Assembly (NCBI RefSeq): GCF_017876095.1
Contig: NZ_JAGINM010000025.1
Span: forward strand, 1 to 64,000
Reading direction: 5' to 3'
Length of the DNA stretch: 64,000 nucleotides
DNA from: Azospirillum agricola
GTDB taxonomy: Bacteria; Pseudomonadota; Alphaproteobacteria; Azospirillales; Azospirillaceae
Shown: positions 52,415-60,868 of the stretch, one piece after another
How positions within the stretch are numbered: position 1 is the first letter of the stretch
Layout: every line of letters starts with the position of its first letter
Program-made: the position numbers and the translations under genes
The notes under the pieces: generated by a model
Told to the model about the DNA's origin: nothing
The model's input: the letters and a program-made list of their open reading frames with translations, nothing else
Databases searched by the model: none

Positions 52415-53173
52415 ATGCCCATGCCGACCATGCCGGCGCTCCGCCGCCTCGCCGCCGCCGCGTCCGGCGCCCTGCTCGACGCGCTGCTGCCGCCGCGCTG
52501 CCTGTGCTGCGGCACGGCGGTGGACCGGCAGGGCGGCCTTTGCCCCGGCTGCTGGAGCGGCCTGAGCTTCATCGCCCCGCCCTTCTGCGCCCGCTGCGGC
52601 CTGCCCTTCGAGTACGCGGCGCAGGAGGGCAACGTCTGCGGCGCCTGTCTGGCCGCCCCGCCGGCCTTCGCCCGCGCCCGCGCCGTGCTGGTCTACGACG
52701 ACGGCAGCCGCCCCCTGGTCCTGGGTTTCAAGCACGGCGACCGCATCCACGCCGCCGACGCCTATGGAGGCTGGCTCGCCCGCGCCGGCAAGGAGCTGCT
52801 GGCCGACGCCGACCTGCTGGCCCCGGTCCCGCTGCACCGGGGCCGCCTGTTCCGCCGCCGCTACAACCAGGCCGCCCTGCTGGCGCAGGCGCTCGCGAAG
52901 CGGTGCGGCGTCCCGGCCGTCCCCGACCTGCTGCTGCGCCAGCGCGCCACCCCGACCCAGGGCGGGCTGAACCGCGAGGGCCGGCACCGCAACGTCCGGG
53001 GCGCCTTCCGCCTGCGCTGCGGCCCGGCGTCGGTGGAAGGGAAGCGGGTGGTGCTGGTGGACGACGTGCTGACCACCGGGGCGACGCTGGCCGAATGCGC
53101 ACGGGTTCTGGGGCGGGCGGGGGCGGCGCGGGTCGACGTCCTGACGCTCGCCCGCGTGGTCAAGGAGAGCTGA
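52415..53173 (+). CDS. comF: ComF-family phosphoribosyltransferase-like protein
   Basis: A 252-residue protein. The N-terminal zinc part has CLCCGTAVDRQGGLCPGCW and FCARCGLPF with CGAC further on. The phosphoribosyltransferase domain ends with the PRPP-binding motif VVLVDDVLTTGATLAECARV. ComF proteins act in DNA uptake in competent bacteria and are near-universal in non-competent ones, where GntX-like roles are proposed. It starts 20 bases after fliQ and may share its transcript. Confidence 0.9.
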   Translation: MPMPTMPALRRLAAAASGALLDALLPPRCLCCGTAVDRQGGLCPGCWSGLSFIAPPFCARCGLPFEYAAQEGNVCGACLAAPPAFARARAVLVYDDGSRPLVLGFKHGDRIHAADAYGGWLARAGKELLADADLLAPVPLHRGRLFRRRYNQAALLAQALAKRCGVPAVPDLLLRQRATPTQGGLNREGRHRNVRGAFRLRCGPASVEGKRVVLVDDVLTTGATLAECARVLGRAGAARVDVLTLARVVKES

Positions 53174-53310
53174 GAACGGGGTGGGAGGGCCGCGGCAACA
53201 AGGCGGCGGGACGGCATGGCAGACCGGCGGCGCGGCGTCCGGCGCGACGTCTGGTGCCCCGGGGGTGTTGATCCTATAGTTTGTTCCAACACCCCCCAGG
53301 AGCCAAGCCC

Positions 53311-53574
53311 ATGGCCGAAATCGTCATCTACACCACGCCCTTCTGCCCCTACTGCTCGCGGGCCAAGAGCCTGTTGCAGAGCAAGGGCGTCCAGTACGAG
53401 GAGATCGACCTCTACGTCCAGCCCGGCCGCCGCAGCGAGATGATCGAGCGCGCCGAGGGCCGCACCACCGTCCCGCAGATCTTCATCGACGGCCGGCCCT
53501 ACGGCGGCAGCGACGACATCCACGCGCTGGACCGCGCCGGCAAGCTCAACCCGCTGCTCGGCCTGCCGGCATGA
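53311..53574 (+). CDS. grxC: Glutaredoxin 3 (GrxC)
   Basis: An 87-residue dithiol glutaredoxin. The active site is TPFCPYCSRAK at residue 10; TVPQIFIDG (cis-Pro) and YGGSDDIHALD (glutathione binding) follow. It reduces disulfides with glutathione. ATG 53311 (MAEIVIYTT) is the family start. The last four bases overlap the nitrilase-family gene, so the two are translated together, a pairing common in alphaproteobacteria. Confidence 0.96.
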   Translation: MAEIVIYTTPFCPYCSRAKSLLQSKGVQYEEIDLYVQPGRRSEMIERAEGRTTVPQIFIDGRPYGGSDDIHALDRAGKLNPLLGLPA

Positions 53575-54407
53575 GCGGCGTGCTGAAGGCCGCCTGCGTC
53601 CAGGTCAACGCGGGCACCGAGCTTGAGCCGAATCTGGCGGCGGCGGGCGATCTGGTCCGCCGGGCGCGCGACGCCGGCGCCGACTTCATCGCTCTGCCGG
53701 AAAATGTCGGCTGGATCGTCCAGGGCCGCGCCAAGACGATGGCGCGGGTGAAAAGCGAGGCCGAACACCCCGGCGTGCCCTTCTTCGCCGGTCTGGCGCG
53801 CGAGACCGGAGCGTGGCTGCTGTCCGGCACCCTGCACGTCCTGCTCGACGAGCAGCGGGTCGCCAACCGCAGCTATCTGTTCGACCCGCGTGGCCGCGCC
53901 GTCGCACACTACGACAAGATCCACATGTTCGACGTCGACCTGAAGGACGGCGAGAGCTACCGCGAATCGGCGACCTTCCGGCCCGGCGAGCGCGCGGTGG
54001 TCGCCGCCACCCCCTGGGGCGGCGTCGGCATGACCATCTGCTACGACGTGCGCTTTCCCTACCTGCACCGCGCGCTGGCCAAGGCCGGGGCCTCGATCCT
54101 GACCGCGCCGGCCGCCTTCACGGTGCCGACCGGCCGGGCGCACTGGCACACGCTGCTGCGCGCCCGCGCCATCGAGACCGGCTGCTTCGTGATCGCCCCG
54201 GCGCAGACCGGCACCCACGACGAGGGGCGCCAGACCTACGGCCACTCGCTGATCGTCGCCCCCTGGGGCGAGGTGCTGGCCGATGCCGGGGAGGAGGTCG
54301 GCTTCGTCGTCGCCGACCTCGACATGGCGCGGGTCGAGGAGGCCCGCCGCATGGTGCCGGCGCTGACCCACGACCGCGGCTTCGAGGTCGTGCGCGAGGG
54401 CTTCTGA
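53571..54407 (+). CDS. Carbon-nitrogen hydrolase (Nit1/omega-amidase-like)
   Basis: A 278-residue nitrilase-superfamily hydrolase. The catalytic triad is seen as Glu in IALPENVG (near 43), Lys in YDKIHMFDVDL (near 113) and Cys in MTICYDVRFPY (near 152). The sequence belongs to the Nit branch, whose members remove deaminated glutathione or hydrolyse omega-amides. Co-translation with grxC (ATGA overlap) fits a glutathione repair role (inference). Confidence 0.9.
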   Translation: MSGVLKAACVQVNAGTELEPNLAAAGDLVRRARDAGADFIALPENVGWIVQGRAKTMARVKSEAEHPGVPFFAGLARETGAWLLSGTLHVLLDEQRVANRSYLFDPRGRAVAHYDKIHMFDVDLKDGESYRESATFRPGERAVVAATPWGGVGMTICYDVRFPYLHRALAKAGASILTAPAAFTVPTGRAHWHTLLRARAIETGCFVIAPAQTGTHDEGRQTYGHSLIVAPWGEVLADAGEEVGFVVADLDMARVEEARRMVPALTHDRGFEVVREGF

Positions 54408-54421
54408 GCCGGCGCGGGCGC

Positions 54422-55042
54422 TTACGATGCGGGCAGCGGCCTCGGTTCCGGATCGCCCCCGGACCCGGTGTCCAGACCGGCGCCGGGGGCGAGGTCGTTG
54501 ACCGCGCAGAGCCGCTGCACCACCGCCGCCTTCGGCGACGCGACCTCCCCCTGCTCGAAACCGACGACCTGGAGCCGGCCGCGCGCCAGCTCCAGCAGTT
54601 CGCCGCTGCGCAGCAGGAAGGCCGGCGAGGACGGGCGGCCGAAGCGGGCGTTGCCGACCGCGAAGGTCTCGTAGAGCAGCACGCCGCCCGGCTCCAGCGC
54701 GTCGAGCAGGCGCGGCAGCAGGGGACGGTGCAGGTAGTTGGTGACGACGATCCCGGCGAAGCGGCGGTCCGCCGGCAGGGGCCAGGAATTCCCGGCCTCC
54801 GGATCGGCCTCCAGATCGGTTTCGAGCAGTTCGACCCCGGCGGCGCCGGCCAGATCGGCGACCCCGCGCAGGTCGCGATCGAGCCCGACCACCGGATGGC
54901 CAAGGCCATGGAACAGCCGCAGATGCCGGCCCGACCCGCAGGCCACATCCAGCACGGCGCCGCCCGCCGTCACCAGCGGCGCGAACCGGACCACCCAGGG
55001 CGAGGGCGGCGTCAGGGCGGCGTGCGGCGAAGGGGTCGGCAT
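54422..55042 (-). CDS. Class I SAM-dependent methyltransferase (TehB-like)
   Basis: A 206-residue methyltransferase with the SAM loop VLDVACGSGRHLRLF near residue 30, the acidic residue VVGLDRDLRG, and FAGIVVTNYLHRPLLPRLLD. Such small proteins are annotated as TehB-like, linked with tellurite or thiopurine methylation, but substrates are mostly unknown. It converges with the nitrilase gene. The C-terminal 30 residues are Gly/Pro-rich. Confidence 0.85.
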   Translation of the reverse strand: MPTPSPHAALTPPSPWVVRFAPLVTAGGAVLDVACGSGRHLRLFHGLGHPVVGLDRDLRGVADLAGAAGVELLETDLEADPEAGNSWPLPADRRFAGIVVTNYLHRPLLPRLLDALEPGGVLLYETFAVGNARFGRPSSPAFLLRSGELLELARGRLQVVGFEQGEVASPKAAVVQRLCAVNDLAPGAGLDTGSGGDPEPRPLPAS

Positions 55043-55072
55043 GGCGGCGGGGCGTCCTTAGTCGCGGTCCGT

Positions 55073-55094
55073 GGTCCATGGTCCATGGTCCATG
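55073..55094. repeat. Short tandem repeat (GGTCCAT)3
   Basis: Three direct copies of the 7-mer GGTCCAT stand about 30 bases before the methyltransferase start. Because CCATGG is self-complementary, the array can also pair with itself. It may vary in copy number; no function is claimed. Confidence 0.6.
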
Positions 55095-55131
55095 GCCCGC
55101 AAGGATGTTTCGAAATCGAACGGCATGTCGT

Positions 55132-55201
55132 TTGACGGCGCGCGTCCGGCGTGCTGAATTAAGCCGTTTTCGGACCGGGCCGCAACCCGGCCCGGCTTTT
55201 T
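55132..55201 (+). promoter_or_regulatory. Promoter and early hairpin in front of the DUF1178 gene
   Basis: TTGACG (55132-55137), 17 bases, TGAATT (55155-55160) form a possible promoter. Directly after it lies a terminator-like structure: CCGGGCC (55175-55181) against GGCCCGG (55189-55195), then CTTTTTC. The hairpin comes 31 bases before the DUF1178 start codon, so it looks like an attenuator or a barrier against upstream read-through. Confidence 0.45.
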
Positions 55202-55231
55202 CGTGTGACCGTCAGGAAGTTGGGTGGGGAC

Positions 55232-55801
55232 ATGATCCTCTTCGCGTTGAAATGCACGGCCGAGCATCGCTTCGAAGCGTGGTTCCGCAACGGCGCCGCC
55301 TACGAGGAGCAGGCCGCATCCCACCAGATCGCCTGCCCGGTCTGCGGCGACACCCTCATCACCAAGGCCCCGATGGCGCCGCGCATCGCCAAGGGCGTCG
55401 CCAAGGCCGCCGACCGCAACCGCCCGCCGGAGGACGCAGCCCAGCCGACCGCCGAGTCGGCGCCGCCAGCCGCCCGGCCCGCCGCCCAGCTGCCGGTTCC
55501 GGCCCCCGCCGCGCTGCCCGCCCCGGCCGATGTCGTCGCCTCCCTGCCGCCCTCGCTGAACGACGCCCAGCGCGAGGCGGTGGCCGAGGTGATGCGCCAG
55601 CTCGCCGAGGTCCGCCGCACGGTGGAGAAGAACTGCGACTATGTCGGCGACCGTTTCGCCGAGGAGGCCCGCCGCATCCATTACGGCGAGACCGATCCGC
55701 GCGGCATCTACGGCGAGGCCTCGTCCGACGAGGTCGAGGAACTGCATGAGGAAGGTGTGGCATTTCACCGCATCCCCTGGCTGCCGCGCACCGATTCCTG
55801 A
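55232..55801 (+). CDS. DUF1178 family protein
   Basis: A 189-residue protein. It begins MILFALKCTAEHRFEAWFRN and continues to IACPVCGDTLITKAPMAPRI, a zinc-ribbon-like half; a Pro/Ala linker (about 60-105) joins it to the conserved C-terminal half with NCDYVGDRFAEEARRIHYGE, RGIYGEAS and HRIPWLPR. The DUF1178 family is conserved in alphaproteobacteria, often beside the grxC-nitrilase pair as here (the small methyltransferase gene intervenes), but its function is unknown. The ATG at 55232 is preceded by GGGTGGGGA. Confidence 0.88.
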   Translation: MILFALKCTAEHRFEAWFRNGAAYEEQAASHQIACPVCGDTLITKAPMAPRIAKGVAKAADRNRPPEDAAQPTAESAPPAARPAAQLPVPAPAALPAPADVVASLPPSLNDAQREAVAEVMRQLAEVRRTVEKNCDYVGDRFAEEARRIHYGETDPRGIYGEASSDEVEELHEEGVAFHRIPWLPRTDS

Positions 55802-55864
55802 CGCCCTCCCGCGTCGGCGCGGGTTGATTCCACCCGAAACCATTTGAAAAGCCGACTGTTTGCA

Positions 55865-55892
55865 AGGCGTCCCCGGGAACGGGGACGCCTTT
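55865..55892 (+). terminator. Terminator of the DUF1178 gene
   Basis: Perfect 10-bp stem AGGCGTCCCC (55865-55874) against GGGGACGCCT (55881-55890) with a six-base loop, then TT. It lies 64 bases after the stop. Confidence 0.7.
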
Positions 55893-55959
55893 CGCGCATC
55901 CGCGCCCGCCCATGCCGCCGGAGCCCGCCCACCGACCAAGGTCGGGGGTGCACCCAACA

Positions 55960-55973
55960 GTGATCTGTATCAA
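55960..55973. promoter_or_regulatory. FNR/CRP-like box upstream of the acetate permease operon
   Basis: GTGATCTGTATCAA matches TTGAT-N4-ATCAA at nine of ten positions; the same bases fit half of a CRP site (TGTGA). It lies 98 bases before the DUF485 start. Acetate permease genes in other bacteria are CRP-controlled, so a CRP/FNR-family regulator is a reasonable guess. Confidence 0.5.
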
Positions 55974-56070
55974 ACAATTGGGTGGATCAAGGGCGTACGT
56001 AAGGACGGTACAGCCCGAGTGTCTTAAAGGACCGTCGAACAATCGCTCGGCACTCGCGAGGGGACGCACT

Positions 56071-56373
56071 ATGAGTCAAAACGCACAACGGATTGTAAAC
56101 AATCCAAAATTCCAGGAGCTGATCGCCAAGCGGTCGGCCTTCGCCTGGACGCTGTCGATCGCCATGCTTGTCATCTACTTTGGTTTCGTTCTGCTGGTGG
56201 CCTTCGGGAAGGGTTTTCTCGGCACGCCCATCGGTTCCGGCGTGACCACCTGGGGCATTCCCATCGGCGTCTTCACCATCGTCTCCGCCTTCATCCTGAC
56301 CGGCATCTATGTCCGGCGGGCGAACGGCGAGTTCGACGAGCTGAACCGCCAGATCCTGGAGGAGTCGAAGTGA
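56071..56373 (+). CDS. DUF485 membrane protein, acetate permease partner (YjcH-like)
   Basis: A 100-residue protein with two transmembrane helices (about residues 25-47 and 62-85) and a short charged tail. FQELIAKRSAFAWTLSIAML and TWGIPIGVFTIVSAFILTGI are typical of the YjcH/DUF485 family. It is encoded with ActP in most proteobacteria and probably belongs to the transporter. Its stop and the actP start overlap by one base (TGATG). Confidence 0.92.
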   Translation: MSQNAQRIVNNPKFQELIAKRSAFAWTLSIAMLVIYFGFVLLVAFGKGFLGTPIGSGVTTWGIPIGVFTIVSAFILTGIYVRRANGEFDELNRQILEESK

Positions 56374-58082
56374 TGCGCGCCATCAACCGCATCGCCGCCG
56401 CGACCGCAGCGGCCGGCGCCCTGCTTCCCGTCACCGCCTTCGCGGACGCCATCGGCGGCGCCGTGCAGAAGCAGGCGACGAACTGGGAAGCCATCATCAT
56501 GTTCCTGATCTTCGTGGTGGCCACGCTGGGCATCACGTATTGGGCGGCGCGCCGGACGAAATCGGCGAAGGACTTCTACGCGGCCGGCGGCGGCATCACC
56601 GGCTTCCAGAACGGTCTGGCCATCGCCGGCGACTACATGTCGGCGGCCTCCTTCCTCGGCATCGCCGGCCTCGTCTACGCCTCGGGCTTCGACGGGCTGA
56701 TCTACTCGGTGGGCTGGCTGGTCGGCTGGCCGATCATCCTGTTCCTGGTCGCGGAACGCCTGCGCAACCTCGGCAAGTACACCTTCGCCGACGTCGCCTC
56801 CTACCGCTTCCAGCAGATGCCGATCCGCACGATGGCGGCCTGCGGCTCGCTGGCGACCGTCACCTTCTACCTGATCGCCCAGATGGTCGGCGCCGGCAAG
56901 CTGATCCAGCTGCTGTTCGGCCTCGACTACATCGTCGCGGTGATCCTGGTCGGCGTGCTGATGATCGGCTACGTGACCTTCGGCGGCATGCTGGCGACGA
57001 CCTGGGTGCAGATCATCAAGGCGGTGATGCTGCTGTCGGGCGCCTCCTTCATGGCCTTCATGATCCTGGCCCAGTTCAACTTCAGCCCCGAGGCGATGTT
57101 CAAGGCCGCCGTCGACGTCCACCCGAAGGGTCTGGCGATCATGTCGCCGGGCGCCCTCGTCACCGACCCGATCTCGGCGATCTCGCTGGGCATGGCGCTG
57201 ATGTTCGGCACCGCCGGCCTGCCGCACATCCTGATGCGCTTCTTCACGGTGTCGGACGCCAAGGAGGCCCGCAAGTCGGTCTTCTACGCCACGGGCTTCA
57301 TCGGCTACTTCTACATCCTGACCTTCATCATCGGCTTCGGCGCGATCCTGATGATCCTGCGCCCCGACGCCACCGGCGCCTATCCCTTCCTGACGGCGGC
57401 CCCGGCGGCCGGCGCCAAGGCGGTGGTCACCAGCATCATCGGCGGCACCAACATGGCGGCCATCCACACCGCCAACGCGGTCGGCGGCTCGCTGTTCTAC
57501 GGCTTCATCTCGGCGGTCGCCTTCGCCACCATCCTGGCGGTGGTCGCCGGCCTGACGCTGGCCGGCGCCTCGGCGGTCTCCCATGACCTCTACGCCTCGG
57601 TCTTCGCCAAGGGCCGCGCCACCGAAGCGGACGAGATCCGCGTGTCGAAGATCACCACGGTGGTCATCGGCATCGTCTCGATCTTCCTCGGCGTCGCCTT
57701 CGAGAACCAGAACGTGGCCTTCATGGTCGGCCTCGCCTTCGTCATCGCGGCCTCGGCGAACTTCCCGATCCTGCTGATGTCGATGTTCTGGGGCAAGATG
57801 ACCACGCGGGGCGCCGTCATCGGCGGTGCGCTCGGCCTGGTCTCGGCGGTCACGCTGCTGATCCTCGGCCCGACCGTGTGGAAGGCCGTGCTGGGTCACC
57901 CGGAAGCGATCTTCCCGTACGACAACCCCGGCTTCTTCACCATCCCGCTGTCCTTCATCGCGATCTGGTTCTTCTCGATCACCGACAACAGCGAGACCGC
58001 GAAGAACGAGCGCCGCGCCTTCGAGGCCCAGTACATCCGGTCGCAGACCGGCCTGGGCGCGGAGGGTGCCTCGGCCCACTAA
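56373..58082 (+). CDS. actP: Cation/acetate symporter ActP
   Basis: A 569-residue sodium:solute symporter (SSF) with an N-terminal signal-like helix and about 13 transmembrane segments. GGGITGFQNGLAIAGDYMSA, LVAERLRNLGKYTFADVASY and FGTAGLPHILMRFFTV are signature blocks of ActP. It imports acetate and other short carboxylates with a cation. It is translationally coupled to the DUF485 gene and ends at a strong terminator; the signalling pair DUF294/DnaQ-like follows. Confidence 0.95.
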   Translation: MRAINRIAAATAAAGALLPVTAFADAIGGAVQKQATNWEAIIMFLIFVVATLGITYWAARRTKSAKDFYAAGGGITGFQNGLAIAGDYMSAASFLGIAGLVYASGFDGLIYSVGWLVGWPIILFLVAERLRNLGKYTFADVASYRFQQMPIRTMAACGSLATVTFYLIAQMVGAGKLIQLLFGLDYIVAVILVGVLMIGYVTFGGMLATTWVQIIKAVMLLSGASFMAFMILAQFNFSPEAMFKAAVDVHPKGLAIMSPGALVTDPISAISLGMALMFGTAGLPHILMRFFTVSDAKEARKSVFYATGFIGYFYILTFIIGFGAILMILRPDATGAYPFLTAAPAAGAKAVVTSIIGGTNMAAIHTANAVGGSLFYGFISAVAFATILAVVAGLTLAGASAVSHDLYASVFAKGRATEADEIRVSKITTVVIGIVSIFLGVAFENQNVAFMVGLAFVIAASANFPILLMSMFWGKMTTRGAVIGGALGLVSAVTLLILGPTVWKAVLGHPEAIFPYDNPGFFTIPLSFIAIWFFSITDNSETAKNERRAFEAQYIRSQTGLGAEGASAH

Positions 58083-58159
58083 GAAACCACGCGGCCCCCG
58101 CGCCGCACGCCAATTGTCGCACCCGCTTTCGCGCCCTGCGGGGCGGGTGTAGCCTGAAG

Positions 58160-58191
58160 CGCCCCTGGACCATCCGGGGGCGTCTTTTTTT
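58160..58191 (+). terminator. Terminator of the actP operon
   Basis: CGCCCCTGG (58160-58168) pairs with CCGGGGGCG (58174-58182, one G-U) and is followed by TCTTTTTTT. It is the best U-tract terminator of the window, 77 bases after the actP stop. Confidence 0.9.
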
Positions 58192-58247
58192 GCCCGATCG
58201 CTTTCGCCCGACACTCGCGCAACCTCGCCACCGACGGAGCGGGCCGC

Positions 58248-60113
58248 TTGTCCGACACTTCTTCCGGCACCTCGTCCTCCACCGATCCGGCAGCCTTCGA
58301 CTTCGGCCTGCCGCCCTTCGACCTGCTGACCGCCGGGGAGCGCGAGGGGCTGGCGTCGGCGCTCGACATCGGGATCTACGCCAAGGGGCGCCCCCTGCTG
58401 ACCCGCGACGAGCCGGTCGACGCCCTGTTCGTCGTGCTGCGCGGGTCGGTGCTGGAGCGCCACGGCGGCGAGGTCGCGGCGCTGCACGGGCCGGGCGACC
58501 GCTTCGACCTGGCGGCGCTCTACGGCGCCGGTCCGGCGCGCGGCTTCGTCGCGGCGGAGGACACGGTCTGCCACCTGATCCCGCGCCCGGCGCTGGAGGC
58601 GGCGGCCCGCGACAACCCGGCCTTCGGCGCCGCCGTGCTCGGCGCCTTCGCCCAGCGCATGAGCGACCTCGCCGGCGAGCGCTCCAACCGCGAGATGGCG
58701 GCGCTGACCATGGCCCGCATCCGGCAGGCCTACCTGCACCCGCCGCTGTTCGTCCCCGGCACCGCCAGCCTGCGCGACGCCGCCGACGCCATGAAGCGCG
58801 GCAAGGCGAGCAGCGTGCTGGTCCGCGACTCCGGACCGGAGGGGGAACGCATCGGCATCCTGACCGGCACCGACCTGCGCGACCTCGTGGTGCTGGAGGG
58901 ACGGCCGGTGGACGAGCCGGTCGGGCCGCTGGCCCGCTACGGGCTGCTGACGCTCGACCGCGACGACCTGCTGTTCAACGCGCTGGTGCTGATGACCAAG
59001 CACGCGGTGCGCCGAATCGTCGTGACCGAGAACGGCGCCGTCGTCGGCCTGCTGGGCCAAAGCGACCTGCTGGCGGTGCTGTCCAACCATTCCCAGGTCA
59101 TCGGCCTCCAGGTCGAGCACGCCACCGATCCCGAGGATCTGCGCCGCGCCAGCCTGTCGACCGTCGAGCTGATCCGCGCGCTGCACGCCACCGGGGTGAA
59201 GGTCGCCTTCATCGCCGATCTGGTGACCGAGCTGAACCGCCGCATCTTCCGCAAGCTGTTCGAGCTGCTGGCCCCGCCCGACCTGCTGGCGAACTCCTGC
59301 CTGATCGTGATGGGCAGCGAGGGGCGCGGCGAGCAGCTGCTGAAGACCGACCAGGACAACGGGCTGATCCTGCGCGACGGCTACCATTGCCCCGATCTGC
59401 CACGCATCGCCGCCGACTTCAGCCGGCATCTCGTGGCCTTCGGCTACCCGCCCTGCCCCGGCGGCATCATGGTCTCCAACCCGGACTGGACCCGGCCGCT
59501 CGCCGCCTACAAGGACGCGATCTTCCACTGGATCCACCGCCCGGACGAGGCGGCGCAGATGAACCTCGCCATCTTCTACGACGCCGCCGCCGTGGCCGGC
59601 GATCCGGCGCTGCTCGACGAGGCCAAGGGCTACCTGCTGGGCCGTTTGCAGGACAACCAGATGTTCTTCACCCATTTCGCCCGGCCGACGCTGGCCTTCG
59701 ACACGCCGTCGGGCCTGTTCGCCGCGCTGTTCGAGCGGCGCCGGGCCGAGCCGGTCGACATCAAGAAGGCCGGCATCTTCCCCATCGTCCACGGCGTCCG
59801 CGCCCTGGCGCTGGAAAAACGCATGACGGAGACCAACACGGTGGCCCGCATCTGGGCGCTGGCCGAGCTGGGCGCGCTCGACCGCAAGCTGGCCGGCGAT
59901 CTGGCGGAGGCCTTCGCCATCCTCTCCACCATCCGCCTGAAGGCGCGGGTCGATTCCCCGGCCGACGGCGAAACGGGGACGGAACTCGCCATCGACAACC
60001 TCGTCCGCCTGGAAACCCTGGGCAAGCTCGACCGCGACCAGTTCAAGGACTGCCTGGCGCTGGTGAAGAGCTTCAAGGACACCATCGCCTATCACTTCCG
60101 CCTGAACCACTGA
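58248..60113 (+). CDS. cNMP-binding / CBS / DUF294 nucleotidyltransferase-like regulator
   Basis: A 621-residue cytosolic protein in four parts: a cyclic-nucleotide-like domain (about 20-140, LFVVLRGSVLERHGGEVAAL), two CBS domains (about 160-280, KRGKASSVLVRDSG and AVRRIVVTENGAVVGLLGQS), a DUF294 nucleotidyltransferase domain with VMGSEGRGEQLLKTDQDNG (the GSxGRxEqxxxTDQD motif) and a C-terminal helical domain. This architecture is common beside acetate/solute symporters and may regulate them. The start is TTG at 58248, as no ATG precedes the family sequence. Confidence 0.88.
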   Translation: MSDTSSGTSSSTDPAAFDFGLPPFDLLTAGEREGLASALDIGIYAKGRPLLTRDEPVDALFVVLRGSVLERHGGEVAALHGPGDRFDLAALYGAGPARGFVAAEDTVCHLIPRPALEAAARDNPAFGAAVLGAFAQRMSDLAGERSNREMAALTMARIRQAYLHPPLFVPGTASLRDAADAMKRGKASSVLVRDSGPEGERIGILTGTDLRDLVVLEGRPVDEPVGPLARYGLLTLDRDDLLFNALVLMTKHAVRRIVVTENGAVVGLLGQSDLLAVLSNHSQVIGLQVEHATDPEDLRRASLSTVELIRALHATGVKVAFIADLVTELNRRIFRKLFELLAPPDLLANSCLIVMGSEGRGEQLLKTDQDNGLILRDGYHCPDLPRIAADFSRHLVAFGYPPCPGGIMVSNPDWTRPLAAYKDAIFHWIHRPDEAAQMNLAIFYDAAAVAGDPALLDEAKGYLLGRLQDNQMFFTHFARPTLAFDTPSGLFAALFERRRAEPVDIKKAGIFPIVHGVRALALEKRMTETNTVARIWALAELGALDRKLAGDLAEAFAILSTIRLKARVDSPADGETGTELAIDNLVRLETLGKLDRDQFKDCLALVKSFKDTIAYHFRLNH

Positions 60114-60123
60114 GGGGCCGGCG

Positions 60124-60630
60124 ATGCCGACCACCGCCATTTCGGCCGCCGGCAGCGCCGCCGCCAGCACCGCCACGCGGCCCGAGGACCGCATCGCCCT
60201 CCATTGCGAGGCGACCAGCTTCGACGCCGCCAGCGCCCAGCCGCTGCGGGTCGTCGCCCTGCGCATCCGTGGCGAGCGCATCCTGACCGGGCAGGCCCTC
60301 GACCTGCGGCCCGGCGTGGACGGGTCCGCCGCCATGGTCGGCGAGCGGCTGCGGCGCTTCGTCGCCGACCGCCCGCTGGTCGGCTATTTCCTGGATTTCT
60401 CCGTCGCGATGGCGGAGCGGCTGACCGGCACGCCGCTGCCCAACGAGCGCGTCGAGGTGTCCGGCCTCTATTACGACCGCAAGGTCCGCAGCGCCTCGAA
60501 AAGCGCCGTCGATCTGCGGCTGGACAGCCTGATCCGCGACCTCGGCCTGCCGGTACGCGCCGAGGACGCGCGCGGCGCGGCGCTGGCCGCCGCAATGGCG
60601 TGGCTGACGCTGACCCGCGACGAGCGCTGA
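60124..60630 (+). CDS. DnaQ-like 3'-5' exonuclease-fold protein, degenerate
   Basis: A 168-residue protein ten bases behind the DUF294 gene, the position usually held by a DnaQ-type exonuclease. The fold pattern is visible (VVALRIRGERIL, PLVGYFLDFSVAMAERL, LRLDSLIRDLGLPV, AEDARGAALAAAMAWL), but the first active-site motif DxETTG is replaced by LHCEATSFD, and the histidine of the last motif is not evident. It may bind rather than cut nucleic acid. Confidence 0.65.
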   Translation: MPTTAISAAGSAAASTATRPEDRIALHCEATSFDAASAQPLRVVALRIRGERILTGQALDLRPGVDGSAAMVGERLRRFVADRPLVGYFLDFSVAMAERLTGTPLPNERVEVSGLYYDRKVRSASKSAVDLRLDSLIRDLGLPVRAEDARGAALAAAMAWLTLTRDER

Positions 60631-60868
60631 CGGCGTCGCAGGGCGCGCCGCACACGAACGTCGGCACCAGACACATTTCCGCAAAGATTGCCGGGTACCA
60701 TTCGCTCACAAAGATGGTGTGGCATACAATCCTTTATACGGATAGTTTCCGATTGCCGGCGCGACCCGTTCCGCCGCGCGCATCGGTGACGACGCCGAAA
60801 CCGGCCAGAACACCGAACCGATTAAGAACACCGAACCGACAAGAACAACGAACTGGGAGTACACGCAC

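Noticed and set aside
56307..60335. A 1342-codon open frame on the minus strand opposite actP and the DUF294 gene
   Set aside because: It is a shadow of the real plus-strand genes, caused by high GC at third codon positions; the translation is low-complexity and has no domain.
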